A stretch of DNA of 16,767 bases from Bacillota bacterium (GCA_023428265.1 JAEYYW010000125.1:1-16767); one strand, 5' to 3'; positions 1 to 7,674 are shown, counted from the first letter of the stretch. Numbers and translations: made by a program. Notes: a model not told the origin generated them from the letters alone.

Positions 1-14
1 GGAGGCAACCGCGG

Positions 15-467
15 ATGAAAAACAAGGTTATCGTAGCGCTGCATCTCTTCGTGGGCATCGGCGCCATATTTGGCGGTTTTGCCGCGATCCTCAACCCCAT
101 AAGCCCCCTGGGCGCTACCACGGAAGCGCTCCGCAACTCTCCCTTTCAGGATTTCCTGATTCCCGGCATCCTGCTGTTTGTTGTGGTTGGCCTTGGAAAC
201 ATTGCATCCGCCATTCTGTTTCGCTTTCCAACAAAGGCGCTGGGATATGTGAGCAGCGTGGTTTCCTGGGCGCTGGTCATCTGGATTGTTGTACAATGCG
301 TGATGTTGCAAGCCATCGCCTTCCTGCATGTGCTTTTCTTCCTGATCGGCTTGGTGCAGGCCGTGCTGGCTGCATCGATCCTGTTTGAGCGCAGGCAGTT
401 TCCCGTAAACATCGCGCTGGCTCTGCTGGACAAGATGCGCGTTTCCCGCCGGGAAACTGGCGCTTGA
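15..467 (+). CDS. small four-helix integral membrane protein, unknown function
   Basis: This 150-residue protein is almost entirely hydrophobic. I see four likely transmembrane segments at about residues 5-25, 47-68, 78-98 and 100-121, with a short basic C-terminal tail (KMRVSRRETGA). The motifs FGGFAAILNP and FLIPGILLF suggest a conserved small membrane-protein family, but I do not recognise a named one and assign no function. A GGAGG ribosome binding site at 1-5 lies 9 nt before the ATG, so the start is well supported. The gene reads in the same direction as glyS, but a new promoter begins at its stop codon, so the two are probably separate transcription units, with possible read-through. 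Its own promoter lies outside the window. Confidence 0.8.
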   Translation: MKNKVIVALHLFVGIGAIFGGFAAILNPISPLGATTEALRNSPFQDFLIPGILLFVVVGLGNIASAILFRFPTKALGYVSSVVSWALVIWIVVQCVMLQAIAFLHVLFFLIGLVQAVLAASILFERRQFPVNIALALLDKMRVSRRETGA

Positions 468-491
468 CAACGGACTGCCGTCTGGTAAAAT
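464..491 (+). promoter_or_regulatory. sigma-A promoter of the T-box/glyS unit
   Basis: There is a perfect -35 box TTGACA at 464-469 and a -10 box TAAAAT at 486-491, 16 nt apart. The -10 is preceded by TGG, an extended -10 element. The -35 overlaps the TGA stop (465-467) of the upstream membrane-protein gene. Transcription would start near 498, just ahead of the T-box leader. Confidence 0.75.
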
Positions 492-497
492 AATTGC

Positions 498-714
498 TAA
501 TTGATCAATGCCGCAATGATGGTATCAAGCCGTTGGAACAGCCACACCAAGCGAGCCGGGGGCGGTGGGAGCCCGGTTGGGGAGTCCATAGGCGGGCGCA
601 CCGGAGCGGGTGAGCTAAAGTGGGCCGCAAGGCCAAAAAGGGTGGAACCGCGAAAGCATGCCTTTCGTCCCTTTGTGGGGCGAAGGGCTTTTCTATTTTG
701 CAGGAGGTATCACG
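498..714 (+). promoter_or_regulatory. T-box riboswitch (glycine, by context) controlling glyS
   Basis: The T-box signature AGGGTGGAACCGCG lies at 639-652. Its UGGA binds the acceptor end of uncharged tRNA. The antiterminator folds as AGGG (639-642) with CCCT (669-672) and GCG (650-652) with CGT (666-668), leaving the UGGAACC bulge; the 3' half belongs to the terminator stem at 660-688, so the two folds exclude each other. A stem I apical hairpin is visible: AGCCGGG (554-560) pairs with CCCGGTT (572-578) around a GGTGGGAG loop. A stem III-like GGCC-GCAA-GGCC hairpin is at 623-634. A glycine specifier GGC is possible at 591-593 or 595-597, which I cannot settle by eye. The gene downstream makes tRNA-Gly specificity very likely. 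Confidence 0.9.
660..699 (+). terminator. T-box-controlled intrinsic terminator
   Basis: GCCTTTCGTCCC (660-671) pairs with GGGGCGAAGGGC (677-688), with G-U wobbles, and is followed by TTTTCTATTTT (689-699). The 5' arm contains the bases that the antiterminator needs, so uncharged tRNA-Gly would prevent this hairpin and allow glyS transcription. Confidence 0.85.
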
Positions 715-2100
715 ATGGAAGGCAACTACATGGAAAAACTGGTGGCATTGTGCAAAGGCAGGGGCTTTGTGTTCCCCGGCTCCGCCATTTACGGCGGTCT
801 GGCCAACACTTGGGACTATGGCCCGTTGGGCGTGGAATTCAAAAACAATGTCAAGCGCGCCTGGTGGCAGAAGTTCATCCAGGAGTGCCCCTACAACGTA
901 GGTCTGGATTCGGCGATCCTGATGAACCCGCAAACCTGGGTGGCATCCGGCCACGTGGGCAACTTCAATGACCCGTTGATGGATTGCCGCGCCTGCAAGG
1001 CTCGGTTCCGCGCTGACAAGCTCATTGAGGAGCACATGATTGCCCAGGGGCAGGACCCCCATGTGGACGGCTGGAACAACGACCAACTGGAAGGCTTCAT
1101 CCGTGAGCACAACATTGTGTGCCCGGAGTGCGGCAAGCATGACTTCACCTCCATCCGCCGCTTCAACCTGATGTTCAAGACGTTCCAGGGCGTCACGGAA
1201 GACAGCAAGACCGAGATTTTTCTCCGTCCCGAAACGGCCCAGGGCATTTTCGTAAACTTCAAGCATGTGCAGCGAAGCACGCGGAAAAAGATCCCCTTTG
1301 GCATCGGCCAGATCGGAAAGTCGTTTCGAAATGAAATCACCCCCGGCAACTTCATCTTCCGCATCCGCGAGTTTGAGCAGATGGAGCTGGAGTTCTTCTG
1401 TGAACCCGGACGCGACATGGAGTGGTTCCTGTATTGGAAGGACTTCTGCGTGAACTGGCTCTATAGTCTGGGGATGAAGCGCGAGAGCGTGCGCCTGCGC
1501 GACCACGACAAGGAAGAGCTCTCCCACTATAGCAACGCCACCACTGATATTGAGTTCAAGTTCCCCTTCGGCTGGGGCGAGTTGTGGGGCATCGCGGACC
1601 GCACCGACTTTGACCTGAAGCAGCACTCCCAGGTGAGCGGCGAGGCGTTGGAATACATCGACCCTGTCACCAACGAGCGTTATGTGCCTTACTGCATTGA
1701 GCCCTCGCTGGGCGCTGACCGCGTGGTGCTGGCCTTCCTGTGCGACGCGTATGACGAGGAGGCATTGGAAGACGGCGATGTGCGCACGGTGCTGCACCTC
1801 CACCCCGCTCTGGCCCCATACAAGGCGGCCATCCTGCCGCTGCAGAAGAAGCTGGATGAACCGGCCACAGAGCTTTTCCAGAAGCTGAGCAAGCGCTTCA
1901 TGGTGGATTATGACCTGACCGGCAGCATCGGCAAGCGCTACCGCCGGCAGGACGAGATTGGCACGCCTTATTGCATCACCTATGACTTCGACAGTCTGGA
2001 AGACAAGGCCGTCACAATCCGTGACCGCGACACAATGAAACAGGAGCGCATCCCGCTGGACAAAGTGGAAGAGTATCTGGCCGAGAGGGTTAAGTTCTAG
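715..2100 (+). CDS. glyS: glycyl-tRNA synthetase, single-chain (alpha2) type
   Basis: This class II synthetase charges tRNA-Gly with glycine using ATP. It is 461 residues long, as expected for the homodimeric form rather than the GlyQ/GlyS alpha2beta2 form. Visible signatures are the N-terminal GSAIYGGLANTWDYGPLG (22-39), a zinc-ribbon-like insertion with CxxC pairs at C91/C94 and C136/C139, TEIFLRPETAQGIF (166-179), motif 2 SFRNEITPGNFIFRIREFEQ (203-222) and motif 3 EPSLGADRVV (329-338). An anticodon-binding domain follows from about 365. The start at 715 is chosen because AGGAGG (702-707) precedes it by 7 nt; an in-frame ATG at 658 lies inside the leader terminator and cannot be the real start. 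Expression should rise when tRNA-Gly is uncharged, through the T-box leader. Confidence 0.97.
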   Translation: MEGNYMEKLVALCKGRGFVFPGSAIYGGLANTWDYGPLGVEFKNNVKRAWWQKFIQECPYNVGLDSAILMNPQTWVASGHVGNFNDPLMDCRACKARFRADKLIEEHMIAQGQDPHVDGWNNDQLEGFIREHNIVCPECGKHDFTSIRRFNLMFKTFQGVTEDSKTEIFLRPETAQGIFVNFKHVQRSTRKKIPFGIGQIGKSFRNEITPGNFIFRIREFEQMELEFFCEPGRDMEWFLYWKDFCVNWLYSLGMKRESVRLRDHDKEELSHYSNATTDIEFKFPFGWGELWGIADRTDFDLKQHSQVSGEALEYIDPVTNERYVPYCIEPSLGADRVVLAFLCDAYDEEALEDGDVRTVLHLHPALAPYKAAILPLQKKLDEPATELFQKLSKRFMVDYDLTGSIGKRYRRQDEIGTPYCITYDFDSLEDKAVTIRDRDTMKQERIPLDKVEEYLAERVKF

Positions 2101-2110
2101 TAGATATGCA

Positions 2111-2156
2111 GAGGGCGGAACCAAATGTTCCGCCCTCTTTGCTTTCCTATTCATTT
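2111..2156 (+). terminator. intrinsic terminator after glyS
   Basis: GAGGGCGGAAC (2111-2121) and GTTCCGCCCTC (2127-2137) form a perfect 11-bp stem with loop CAAAT. A T-rich tail (TTTGCTTTCC, then CATTTT) follows on the plus strand. The hairpin lies between convergent genes and could also slow transcripts coming from the minus strand, but there is no U-run on that side. Confidence 0.85.
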
Positions 2157-2158
2157 TA

Positions 2159-2647
2159 TCACTGAAGAAAATGCTCCAGCGCCTGCAGGCTGACCACCGG
2201 CCGAAGCAGTTGGATCCGTTTGACTTCATCGGCATCCATACCGGCAACGCCATGCTGGAGCAGCGAAACGCCGAAGCCCTGCTCCACCGCGCCGTTATAG
2301 GTGAACAGAACGCAATACTCCGCCGCAAAGCCACTGACCACGACGAAACTTACGCCCTTCTCGCGCAGAATCTCAGTCAAGCCTGTCTTCCAAAAGGCAT
2401 TGCTGTATTCCTTGTGGAGAATGATGTCGCTTTCCGCGCGGTCAATCCCGGGAACCACGGCGAAACCGTCATGGCCCGGACCTCCATCTACCTCAGTGTC
2501 CTGCACCACAACCACCGGCAGCCCTTTCCCGCGGAACATGCCGGCTGCTTCATTGATGTATTCCACCGCACGGTCAAAGTCCTCCGGGCATCGGCAGTCC
2601 TCACGGCAGCCCACCTGCATATCAATGATCAGCAAGGCAACGCTCAT
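2159..2647 (-). CDS. isochorismatase-like cysteine hydrolase
   Basis: This 162-residue protein belongs to the isochorismatase/nicotinamidase-like hydrolase superfamily. The expected catalytic triad is visible: D9 in LLIIDMQ, K79 in HKEYSNAF and the nucleophile C112 in GFAAEYCV. The substrate cannot be read from the sequence; nicotinamide, isochorismate, ureidoacrylate or a similar amide are all possible. The start at 2647 is preferred because AAGGAG lies 6-7 nt upstream on the minus strand; a longer frame to 2680 adds 11 unconserved-looking residues and overlaps the preceding gene. It is the last gene of the aldolase-pyruvate kinase operon, starting 10 nt after the stop of the preceding gene, so its translation is probably coupled. 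Confidence 0.88.
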   Translation of the reverse strand: MSVALLIIDMQVGCREDCRCPEDFDRAVEYINEAAGMFRGKGLPVVVVQDTEVDGGPGHDGFAVVPGIDRAESDIILHKEYSNAFWKTGLTEILREKGVSFVVVSGFAAEYCVLFTYNGAVEQGFGVSLLQHGVAGMDADEVKRIQLLRPVVSLQALEHFLQ

Positions 2648-2657
2648 CCGAATCTCC

Positions 2658-3212
2658 TTAATTGAACCGCACTTCATCAAACATTTCGGAGCTCAGCACC
2701 TCCAGCATCACTTCCATTTCGGAGCAGCATGAGATGCTCGTGATATCCGCCAGCAGGATGTTTGATGTGCCATCGTTTTTCCCAAACTCGGAAATCTGCT
2801 TGATCACACAGCGCTCTGTGTCCAGATCATCCACAAAGCCGACCGCGTCATAGGTGCCGCTGTCCAGCAAGTCAATAGCCGCGATGCGGTTGTTGGCGTG
2901 GCAATACTCCAGCAGGCTGTAGATCAGATATTCGTCAGCATTGAAGTCATCCTGCTTTTCGTTATAATAGCGCATCAAAGCGCCGATCTTCCTCAGATAG
3001 ACACTGTCTTCATCAATGCGGACCACGCTGTCAATCTCCAGCAGAAGCAGTCCGTTACGCTTGCCGTATTTTGACACCGAAGACAGGATCAGGAAATCAT
3101 CGTCTACGGCAAGGACGACGCCGACGTCAAATTTGGATAGATCCTGCCGGTTGGTATAAATTCCAATCAGCTTTTTGCCTTCCTGGCATTGTCTCAAAAG
3201 ATCGGAAAACAT
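2658..3212 (-). CDS. unrecognised protein with two barrel-like repeats
   Basis: I do not recognise this 184-residue acidic protein. It appears to contain an internal duplication: about residues 13-67 and 107-162 share the same pattern of short beta strands, with an aligned core of SKYGKRNG (47-54) and SEFGKNDG (141-148), each followed by a hydrophobic strand and a DxxxxxI/ISxIS turn. Alternating hydrophobic strands and turns suggest two small Sm-like or SH3-like barrels joined by a helical linker (about 70-105). There is no signal peptide or membrane segment, so it is probably cytoplasmic. GGAGG (3217-3221) precedes the ATG by only 4 nt. It sits 15 nt downstream of pyk and 10 nt upstream of the hydrolase gene, inside one operon. 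Function unknown. Confidence 0.8.
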   Translation of the reverse strand: MFSDLLRQCQEGKKLIGIYTNRQDLSKFDVGVVLAVDDDFLILSSVSKYGKRNGLLLLEIDSVVRIDEDSVYLRKIGALMRYYNEKQDDFNADEYLIYSLLEYCHANNRIAAIDLLDSGTYDAVGFVDDLDTERCVIKQISEFGKNDGTSNILLADITSISCCSEMEVMLEVLSSEMFDEVRFN

Positions 3213-3227
3213 TGTTCCTCCGTTGGT

Positions 3228-4991
3228 TTATAGAAGCTTGGCCTTGCCGTTGTAGACATAGCCGGTGCTGGGATCCACAGTGACAAACATACCGTCCCGC
3301 AGCACCTCAAAAAGGTTTGCGGCATCAAAGATCACCGGGATGTCGAGCGCCAGGCCGACCACGGCGGCGTGTGCATTCGGGTTGCTGTCGCAAGTGATGA
3401 TGGCGGCGGCCTTCTTCAGGAAAGGCAGCATTGAGTTGTCGGTGGAATCCACCGCCAGAATATAGCCCTCAGCAAACTTCTCACGGGCCTCCACGGAGCA
3501 GGACGCCATACAGACCATCCCGTAAGCTGGCCGGTCACCCACTCCCCTGCCCTTGATCAGAATATCACCCACATGGTGGATCTTGATCAGGTTTGTCGTG
3601 CCGGCCTGCCCCACAGGCACGCCCGCTGTGATGACGATGATGTCGCCGCTACGTGTCACACCGGCTTCGAACGCCGCCTGTACGGAGTTGTCAATCATCT
3701 CATCCGTGTTACTCACCGTGGAAGACATGATCGGAAGCACGCCCCAGATCAACGTCAGATGCCGGTAAGTCTGCGGTTCTGTCGTTGTGGCCAGGATCGG
3801 GCAGCCGGGCCGGTGGTTTGCCACAGCCATCGCAGTGCTTCCCGTGACGGTGCAGGTGACGATTGCCGATGCCCCCAGATCCATGGCGGACATGCACACC
3901 GCGTGGCTGATTGCACCGGTCACCGTTGCAAATTTGCCGGCACTCTGCATGTGGCGGGAAAAACGCTCGCGATAATCGATGGAGCGTTCCATCCTCTCGG
4001 CAATGCGCGCCATTGTCGCCAAAGACTCCACAGGGTATTTCCCCGCTGCCGTCTCACCGGAAAGCATAATGCAATCAGCACCCTGAAGCACAGCTTCCGC
4101 CACGTCGCTGACTTCAGCGCGGGTCGGGCGGGGGTTGCGGATCATGGAATCGAGCATCTGCGTGGCAATGATAACCGGCGTGTTGTGCTGGGCGCAGCTA
4201 CTCACAATGCGGCTCTGCTCAATCGGCACGTCTTCCGCAGGAATTTCCACACCCATGTCGCCCCTGGCCACCATCAGCGCGTCAGCGACAGAGATAATAT
4301 CCTCGATGTTGTTGAGCCCCTCACGGTTTTCAATCTTGGCGACGATGCGGATGTGCCGCCCGCCATTTTCCTCCAGAAACTGGCGGATCTCCAGGATGTC
4401 CTGCGCCTTTCTGGTGAACGATGCGGCAACAAAATCGACGCCCTGCTCAATTCCAAAGAGGAGATCAGCCTTATCAAAATCCGTCATGCTTGGCAGCGAC
4501 AGTGACACCCCGGGCACCGTCAGCTTCTTGTGCGATGAAATCTCTCCCGTGTTCAGCACGGTGCAAAGTATGGTCTGGCTGTCTGGCACGGCATTCACCT
4601 GCAGCACAATCAACCCGTCATCCAGCAACACCGTGTCGCCGGGTTTCACATCGAGCGGCAAGCCCTCAAAATTGATGTGTGCGCGCTCCGCCGTGCAGGG
4701 CTCATCCAGCGTTGTGAGCACGAACGGCTGCCCCTCTGTCAATGTGACGGGGCCGCCGGCAAACTCGCCAAGCCTGAGCTCAGGCCCTTTTGTGTCCAGC
4801 AGGATGGAGAGCGGCCTGTTGAGCCGCTCCCGCACCTGTTTGATGATTGAAATAACACTCCCATGGGATTCATGGTCGCCGTGGGAGAAATTCAACCTGC
4901 AACAATCCATGCCGCCAAGCGCCAGCTTCTCAATCATTTGCTCGCTGGCGGTAGCCGGGCCAATCGTGCAGATTATCTTGGTGTGTCTCAT
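3228..4991 (-). CDS. pyk: pyruvate kinase with C-terminal PEP-utiliser mobile domain
   Basis: Pyruvate kinase converts phosphoenolpyruvate and ADP to pyruvate and ATP, the last step of glycolysis. The protein has 587 residues, matching the long Bacillus-type enzyme. Visible features: TKIICTIGPAT (4-14), R32/N34/S36 in CRLNFSHG, DTKGPE (66-71), the catalytic lysine K219 with metal ligands E221 and D245 in VAKIEN and ARGDMGVEI, and a conserved SGETAAGKYP. After about residue 475 there is an extra domain resembling the phosphohistidine domain of PEP-utilising enzymes, ending near H541 in NAHAAVVGLALDIPVI; the usual TSH is NAH here. GGAGG (4996-5000) precedes the ATG by 4 nt. It follows the aldolase gene by 19 nt and is probably cotranscribed with it. 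Confidence 0.97.
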   Translation of the reverse strand: MRHTKIICTIGPATASEQMIEKLALGGMDCCRLNFSHGDHESHGSVISIIKQVRERLNRPLSILLDTKGPELRLGEFAGGPVTLTEGQPFVLTTLDEPCTAERAHINFEGLPLDVKPGDTVLLDDGLIVLQVNAVPDSQTILCTVLNTGEISSHKKLTVPGVSLSLPSMTDFDKADLLFGIEQGVDFVAASFTRKAQDILEIRQFLEENGGRHIRIVAKIENREGLNNIEDIISVADALMVARGDMGVEIPAEDVPIEQSRIVSSCAQHNTPVIIATQMLDSMIRNPRPTRAEVSDVAEAVLQGADCIMLSGETAAGKYPVESLATMARIAERMERSIDYRERFSRHMQSAGKFATVTGAISHAVCMSAMDLGASAIVTCTVTGSTAMAVANHRPGCPILATTTEPQTYRHLTLIWGVLPIMSSTVSNTDEMIDNSVQAAFEAGVTRSGDIIVITAGVPVGQAGTTNLIKIHHVGDILIKGRGVGDRPAYGMVCMASCSVEAREKFAEGYILAVDSTDNSMLPFLKKAAAIITCDSNPNAHAAVVGLALDIPVIFDAANLFEVLRDGMFVTVDPSTGYVYNGKAKLL

Positions 4992-5010
4992 GGTTCCTCC
5001 GAGTGGTAGA

Positions 5011-5859
5011 TTACGCCTTGTTTGCCGATCCGCAAACGGAAATTCGCTCGCATACCAGTGCGAACACCGCGTCTCTCGCGGGCTTCAGAAATTGCTTGGG
5101 ATCAAAACCATCCGGCTTTGCTGCCAGTGCTTCTCTCATGCCGCGGGTGAAAGCTTGCCGCAGCTCTGTGGCGAAATTCACCTTGCAAATGCCGCGGGCC
5201 ACACACTCACGCACCGCCTCGTCAGATAAACCGGAGGAGCCGTGAAGAACCAGGGGGATCGTCACAACAGCCCGGATGGCCGAAAGCCTGTCCACATCCA
5301 AGCGAGGTTCGCTCACATACACACCGTGTGCCGTGCCGATGGCCACAGCCAGTGAGTCAATGCCGGTTTCCTGGACAAAGCGGGCGGCTTCAGCGGGATC
5401 TGTATATCCGGGATCCTTTACCTCATGCTCGTCTTCCTTGCCGCCAACCTTGCCGAGCTCGGCTTCCACAGGAACGTCATACTCTTGTGCTGCTTCCACA
5501 ACCTTGCGCACCACATCAATGTTTTCCTCAAAGGGGAGCTTGGAGCCGTCCATCATGACGGAGGAATAACCTGCTGCCAACGCGGCCTTAGCCGATTCCA
5601 CGCTGTCGCCGTGATCCAGGTGAAGCGCAACCGGCACAGTGGCGGCATCTGCCAGCGCACGCACGATGCCGTAAAACACCGCGGGCGGCGCATAACGCGC
5701 AGTGGATGACGTGGTCGCCATCATGACCGGTGCACGCATTTTTTCAGCGGCAGCCACAACGGCCTGGGCCATTTCCATGTTCTCTATGTTGAACGCTCCA
5801 ATGGCATATTTTCCAATCTGCGCATCTTTCAACATCTGCTTTGTCGTTACGTATGGCAT
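5011..5859 (-). CDS. fba: class II fructose-bisphosphate aldolase
   Basis: This zinc-dependent aldolase cleaves fructose 1,6-bisphosphate to dihydroxyacetone phosphate and glyceraldehyde 3-phosphate. The 282-residue protein shows the class II motifs: ALHLDHGDS (78-86) with catalytic D82 and ligand H83, EAELGKVGG (132-140), AIGTAHGVY (173-181) with H178, VLHGSSG (204-210) with H206, and KVNFATELR (226-234). A tagatose-bisphosphate aldolase of the same family cannot be excluded, but the pyk neighbour favours glycolysis. The start at 5859 follows GGAGGG (5865-5870) by 5 nt. A longer frame to 5925 would begin upstream of the promoter's own start site and is rejected. It is the first gene of a four-gene operon. 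Confidence 0.95.
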   Translation of the reverse strand: MPYVTTKQMLKDAQIGKYAIGAFNIENMEMAQAVVAAAEKMRAPVMMATTSSTARYAPPAVFYGIVRALADAATVPVALHLDHGDSVESAKAALAAGYSSVMMDGSKLPFEENIDVVRKVVEAAQEYDVPVEAELGKVGGKEDEHEVKDPGYTDPAEAARFVQETGIDSLAVAIGTAHGVYVSEPRLDVDRLSAIRAVVTIPLVLHGSSGLSDEAVRECVARGICKVNFATELRQAFTRGMREALAAKPDGFDPKQFLKPARDAVFALVCERISVCGSANKA

Positions 5860-5892
5860 AAGTACCCTCCAATAACCTGATAAGTCATTGAT

Positions 5893-5921
5893 ATTATAAT
5901 GTTGTGAATACGGCATGGCAA
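5893..5921 (-). promoter_or_regulatory. sigma-A promoter of the fba-pyk operon
   Basis: On the minus strand, -35 TTGCCA (5916-5921) and a perfect -10 TATAAT (5893-5898) are 17 nt apart. Transcription would start near 5886, giving a leader of under 30 nt before the fba ATG. This geometry supports the short fba start at 5859. Confidence 0.8.
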
Positions 5922-5927
5922 TCACAA
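5902..5927. promoter_or_regulatory. inverted repeat over the fba promoter, candidate operator
   Basis: TTGTGA (5902-5907) and TCACAA (5922-5927) form a perfect 6-bp inverted repeat with a 14-bp spacer, covering the -35 box and most of the promoter spacer. The arm centres are 20 bp apart, about two helical turns. This suits a dimeric repressor, but the regulator is unknown; the spacing fits neither a classic Rex nor a Crp site. Confidence 0.4.
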
Positions 5928-5940
5928 TGTCTTAAATTCC

Positions 5941-5979
5941 CACAAGAAACGAGAAAGGCGGGCCATAGACCCGCCTTTC
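5941..5979 (-). terminator. intrinsic terminator after pgm
   Basis: Read on the minus strand, GAAAGGCGGG (5970-5979) pairs with CCCGCCTTTC (5953-5962) in a perfect 10-bp stem, followed by a T-rich tail TCGTTTCTTGT. It starts 3 nt after the phosphoglucomutase stop codon and separates that gene from the fba promoter. Confidence 0.85.
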
Positions 5980-5982
5980 CGA

Positions 5983-7674
5983 TCAGGTTTTATACTTGCT
6001 GAAGTATGATCGCATTGCATCCAGCCGCCCCTCTGCCTCAGCCATCGAACCGCCCTGTGCGCAGAAGTAGAATTTGCACTTTGGCTCCGTGCCCGATGGG
6101 CGCACCGCCGCCCATGAGCCATCCGCCAGCAGATATTTCAGCGCGTCGGTTTTTGGGAGAGTCAACACCTCTTGCTTGCCGCCCGTCAGCCGAACGCCGG
6201 CGTCATAATCCTCATACATCGCCACAGCCACACCGGCCAGCTCCTCAAGCGGGTTTTCACGAAGGCTCTTCATGATCTCCGCGATACGCTTTGTTCCGGC
6301 GGCTCCTTCCAGCGTAATCGCCAGCTGGCCTTCGATGAAATAGCCATATCGGGCAAAAATCTCATCAAGCACATCCATGAGCGTTTTGCCCTGCGCCTTA
6401 TAGTAAGCCGCAGCCTCGCAGATCATCAGCACTGCCTGGATGGCGTCCTTGTCTCGGGCGATGGGGCTGATCAGATATCCATAACTTTCCTCATATCCGA
6501 ACACATAGGTATGCTGACCGTTTTGCTCATAGGCCCGGATCCGGTCGCCGATAAATTTGAACCCTGTCAGCGTCTTCTCCACCGCCATGCCATAGGCCTT
6601 CGCGATCCGGTCGCCCAGGTCGCTGGTCACGATCGTGTTGATCACAATCCCGTTGGAAGGCAGCGTGCCCCGGGCTTTGCGCTGGCTCAGGATATACTCC
6701 AGCAAGATCGCTCCGCCCTGGTTGCCGCTCAGATACTCATACTTGCCATTTCGGAGAACGGCAACGCCCAGCCTGTCTGCATCCGGGTCGGTTGTGATCA
6801 CAAGATCCGCCTTGCATTCTTCCGCCTTTGCAACCGCCAGCTCAAACGCGGCCTTATCCTCCGGGTTGGGGTTTTTCGTGTTGGAAAACTCCGGGTCCGG
6901 GTTTGCCTGCTCTTCCACAACAGCCAAGTCATATCCCAACCTGGTGAGCACGTTTCGCACCGGTACATTTGCCGTGCCATGCTGCGGGGAAAAAACCACA
7001 CGAAGGCTGGATTTTTCCACCCCGCCATCCAGCTGGATGGCAAGTACCGCCTGATAATAGGCTTCGTCCAGCTCCGGGCCGATCGTCTGGATCAGCGCAC
7101 CGGCCTGCTCTGGGGTGAGGCTTCGGATGCTCAGCTCATCTTCGATGGCATTGATTCGCGCGGTGACAATGTCGCTGAGTTGCGGCACCAGCTGGCAGCC
7201 TGTGCTGTCATACAGCTTATAACCGTTATACTGCGGGGGATTATGCGATGCGGTGATCATGATGCCGCCAAAACACCTGAGGTGCCGCACGGCGAAAGAC
7301 AGCTCCGGTGTGGGCCGCAGGCTGTCAAACACCCAGGCCTTGATGCCGTTTGCAGCCAATACACCGGCAGCCTCCATGGTAAACTCCCTGGACATGCGGC
7401 GGTTGTCGTGCGAAATCGCGACACCGGCGGCCATCGCCTCAGGCCCGGCCTCGCAGATGTATTGGGCAAAACCCTGCGTGGCTTTGCGCACCGTATAAAC
7501 ATTCATTCTGGCGGTGCCGGCACCCAAAACGCCGCGCATGCCCCCTGTGCCAAACTCAAGGTCGGTTGAGAAGAGCTCTTGCGCATGATCCTCGGTCATG
7601 GATGCGACTTCCCGGCGGATGGCCGCATCGGTAGCTTCTTCTTTCCAGTGTTCCCAACGGGATTTCCAATCCAT
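5983..7674 (-). CDS. pgm: alpha-phosphoglucomutase (phospho-sugar mutase)
   Basis: This 563-residue enzyme of the alpha-D-phosphohexomutase family interconverts glucose 1-phosphate and glucose 6-phosphate, linking glycogen or cell-envelope sugar synthesis with glycolysis; some members also use mannose phosphates. The four expected loops are visible: the phosphoserine loop ITASHNPPQYNGYK (S143), the metal loop DPDADR (296-301), the sugar-binding loop GYEESYGYL (393-401) and the phosphate-binding loop RPSGTEPK (525-532). FGTGGMRG (41-48) lies near the N terminus. The length fits the PgcA-type enzymes of Firmicutes. The start at 7674 has AGAGGTG (7681-7687) 6 nt upstream; the frame stays open to 7797 but those 41 extra residues look non-homologous. 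The gene has its own promoter, about 200 nt upstream, and its own terminator. Confidence 0.95.
   Translation of the reverse strand: MDWKSRWEHWKEEATDAAIRREVASMTEDHAQELFSTDLEFGTGGMRGVLGAGTARMNVYTVRKATQGFAQYICEAGPEAMAAGVAISHDNRRMSREFTMEAAGVLAANGIKAWVFDSLRPTPELSFAVRHLRCFGGIMITASHNPPQYNGYKLYDSTGCQLVPQLSDIVTARINAIEDELSIRSLTPEQAGALIQTIGPELDEAYYQAVLAIQLDGGVEKSSLRVVFSPQHGTANVPVRNVLTRLGYDLAVVEEQANPDPEFSNTKNPNPEDKAAFELAVAKAEECKADLVITTDPDADRLGVAVLRNGKYEYLSGNQGGAILLEYILSQRKARGTLPSNGIVINTIVTSDLGDRIAKAYGMAVEKTLTGFKFIGDRIRAYEQNGQHTYVFGYEESYGYLISPIARDKDAIQAVLMICEAAAYYKAQGKTLMDVLDEIFARYGYFIEGQLAITLEGAAGTKRIAEIMKSLRENPLEELAGVAVAMYEDYDAGVRLTGGKQEVLTLPKTDALKYLLADGSWAAVRPSGTEPKCKFYFCAQGGSMAEAEGRLDAMRSYFSKYKT

Noticed and set aside
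505..2334. 609-codon open frame on the minus strand opposite glyS
   Set aside because: It is the antisense of a well-supported synthetase, crosses the T-box and terminator, has no ribosome binding site and no recognisable motif. Similar antisense frames opposite pyk (3573-4505 and 4135-5229 plus) and pgm (6172-7569 plus) are rejected for the same reason.
5860..5925. N-terminal extension of the aldolase (22 codons)
   Set aside because: It would require translation from upstream of the predicted transcription start, and the good ribosome binding site is at 5865-5870.
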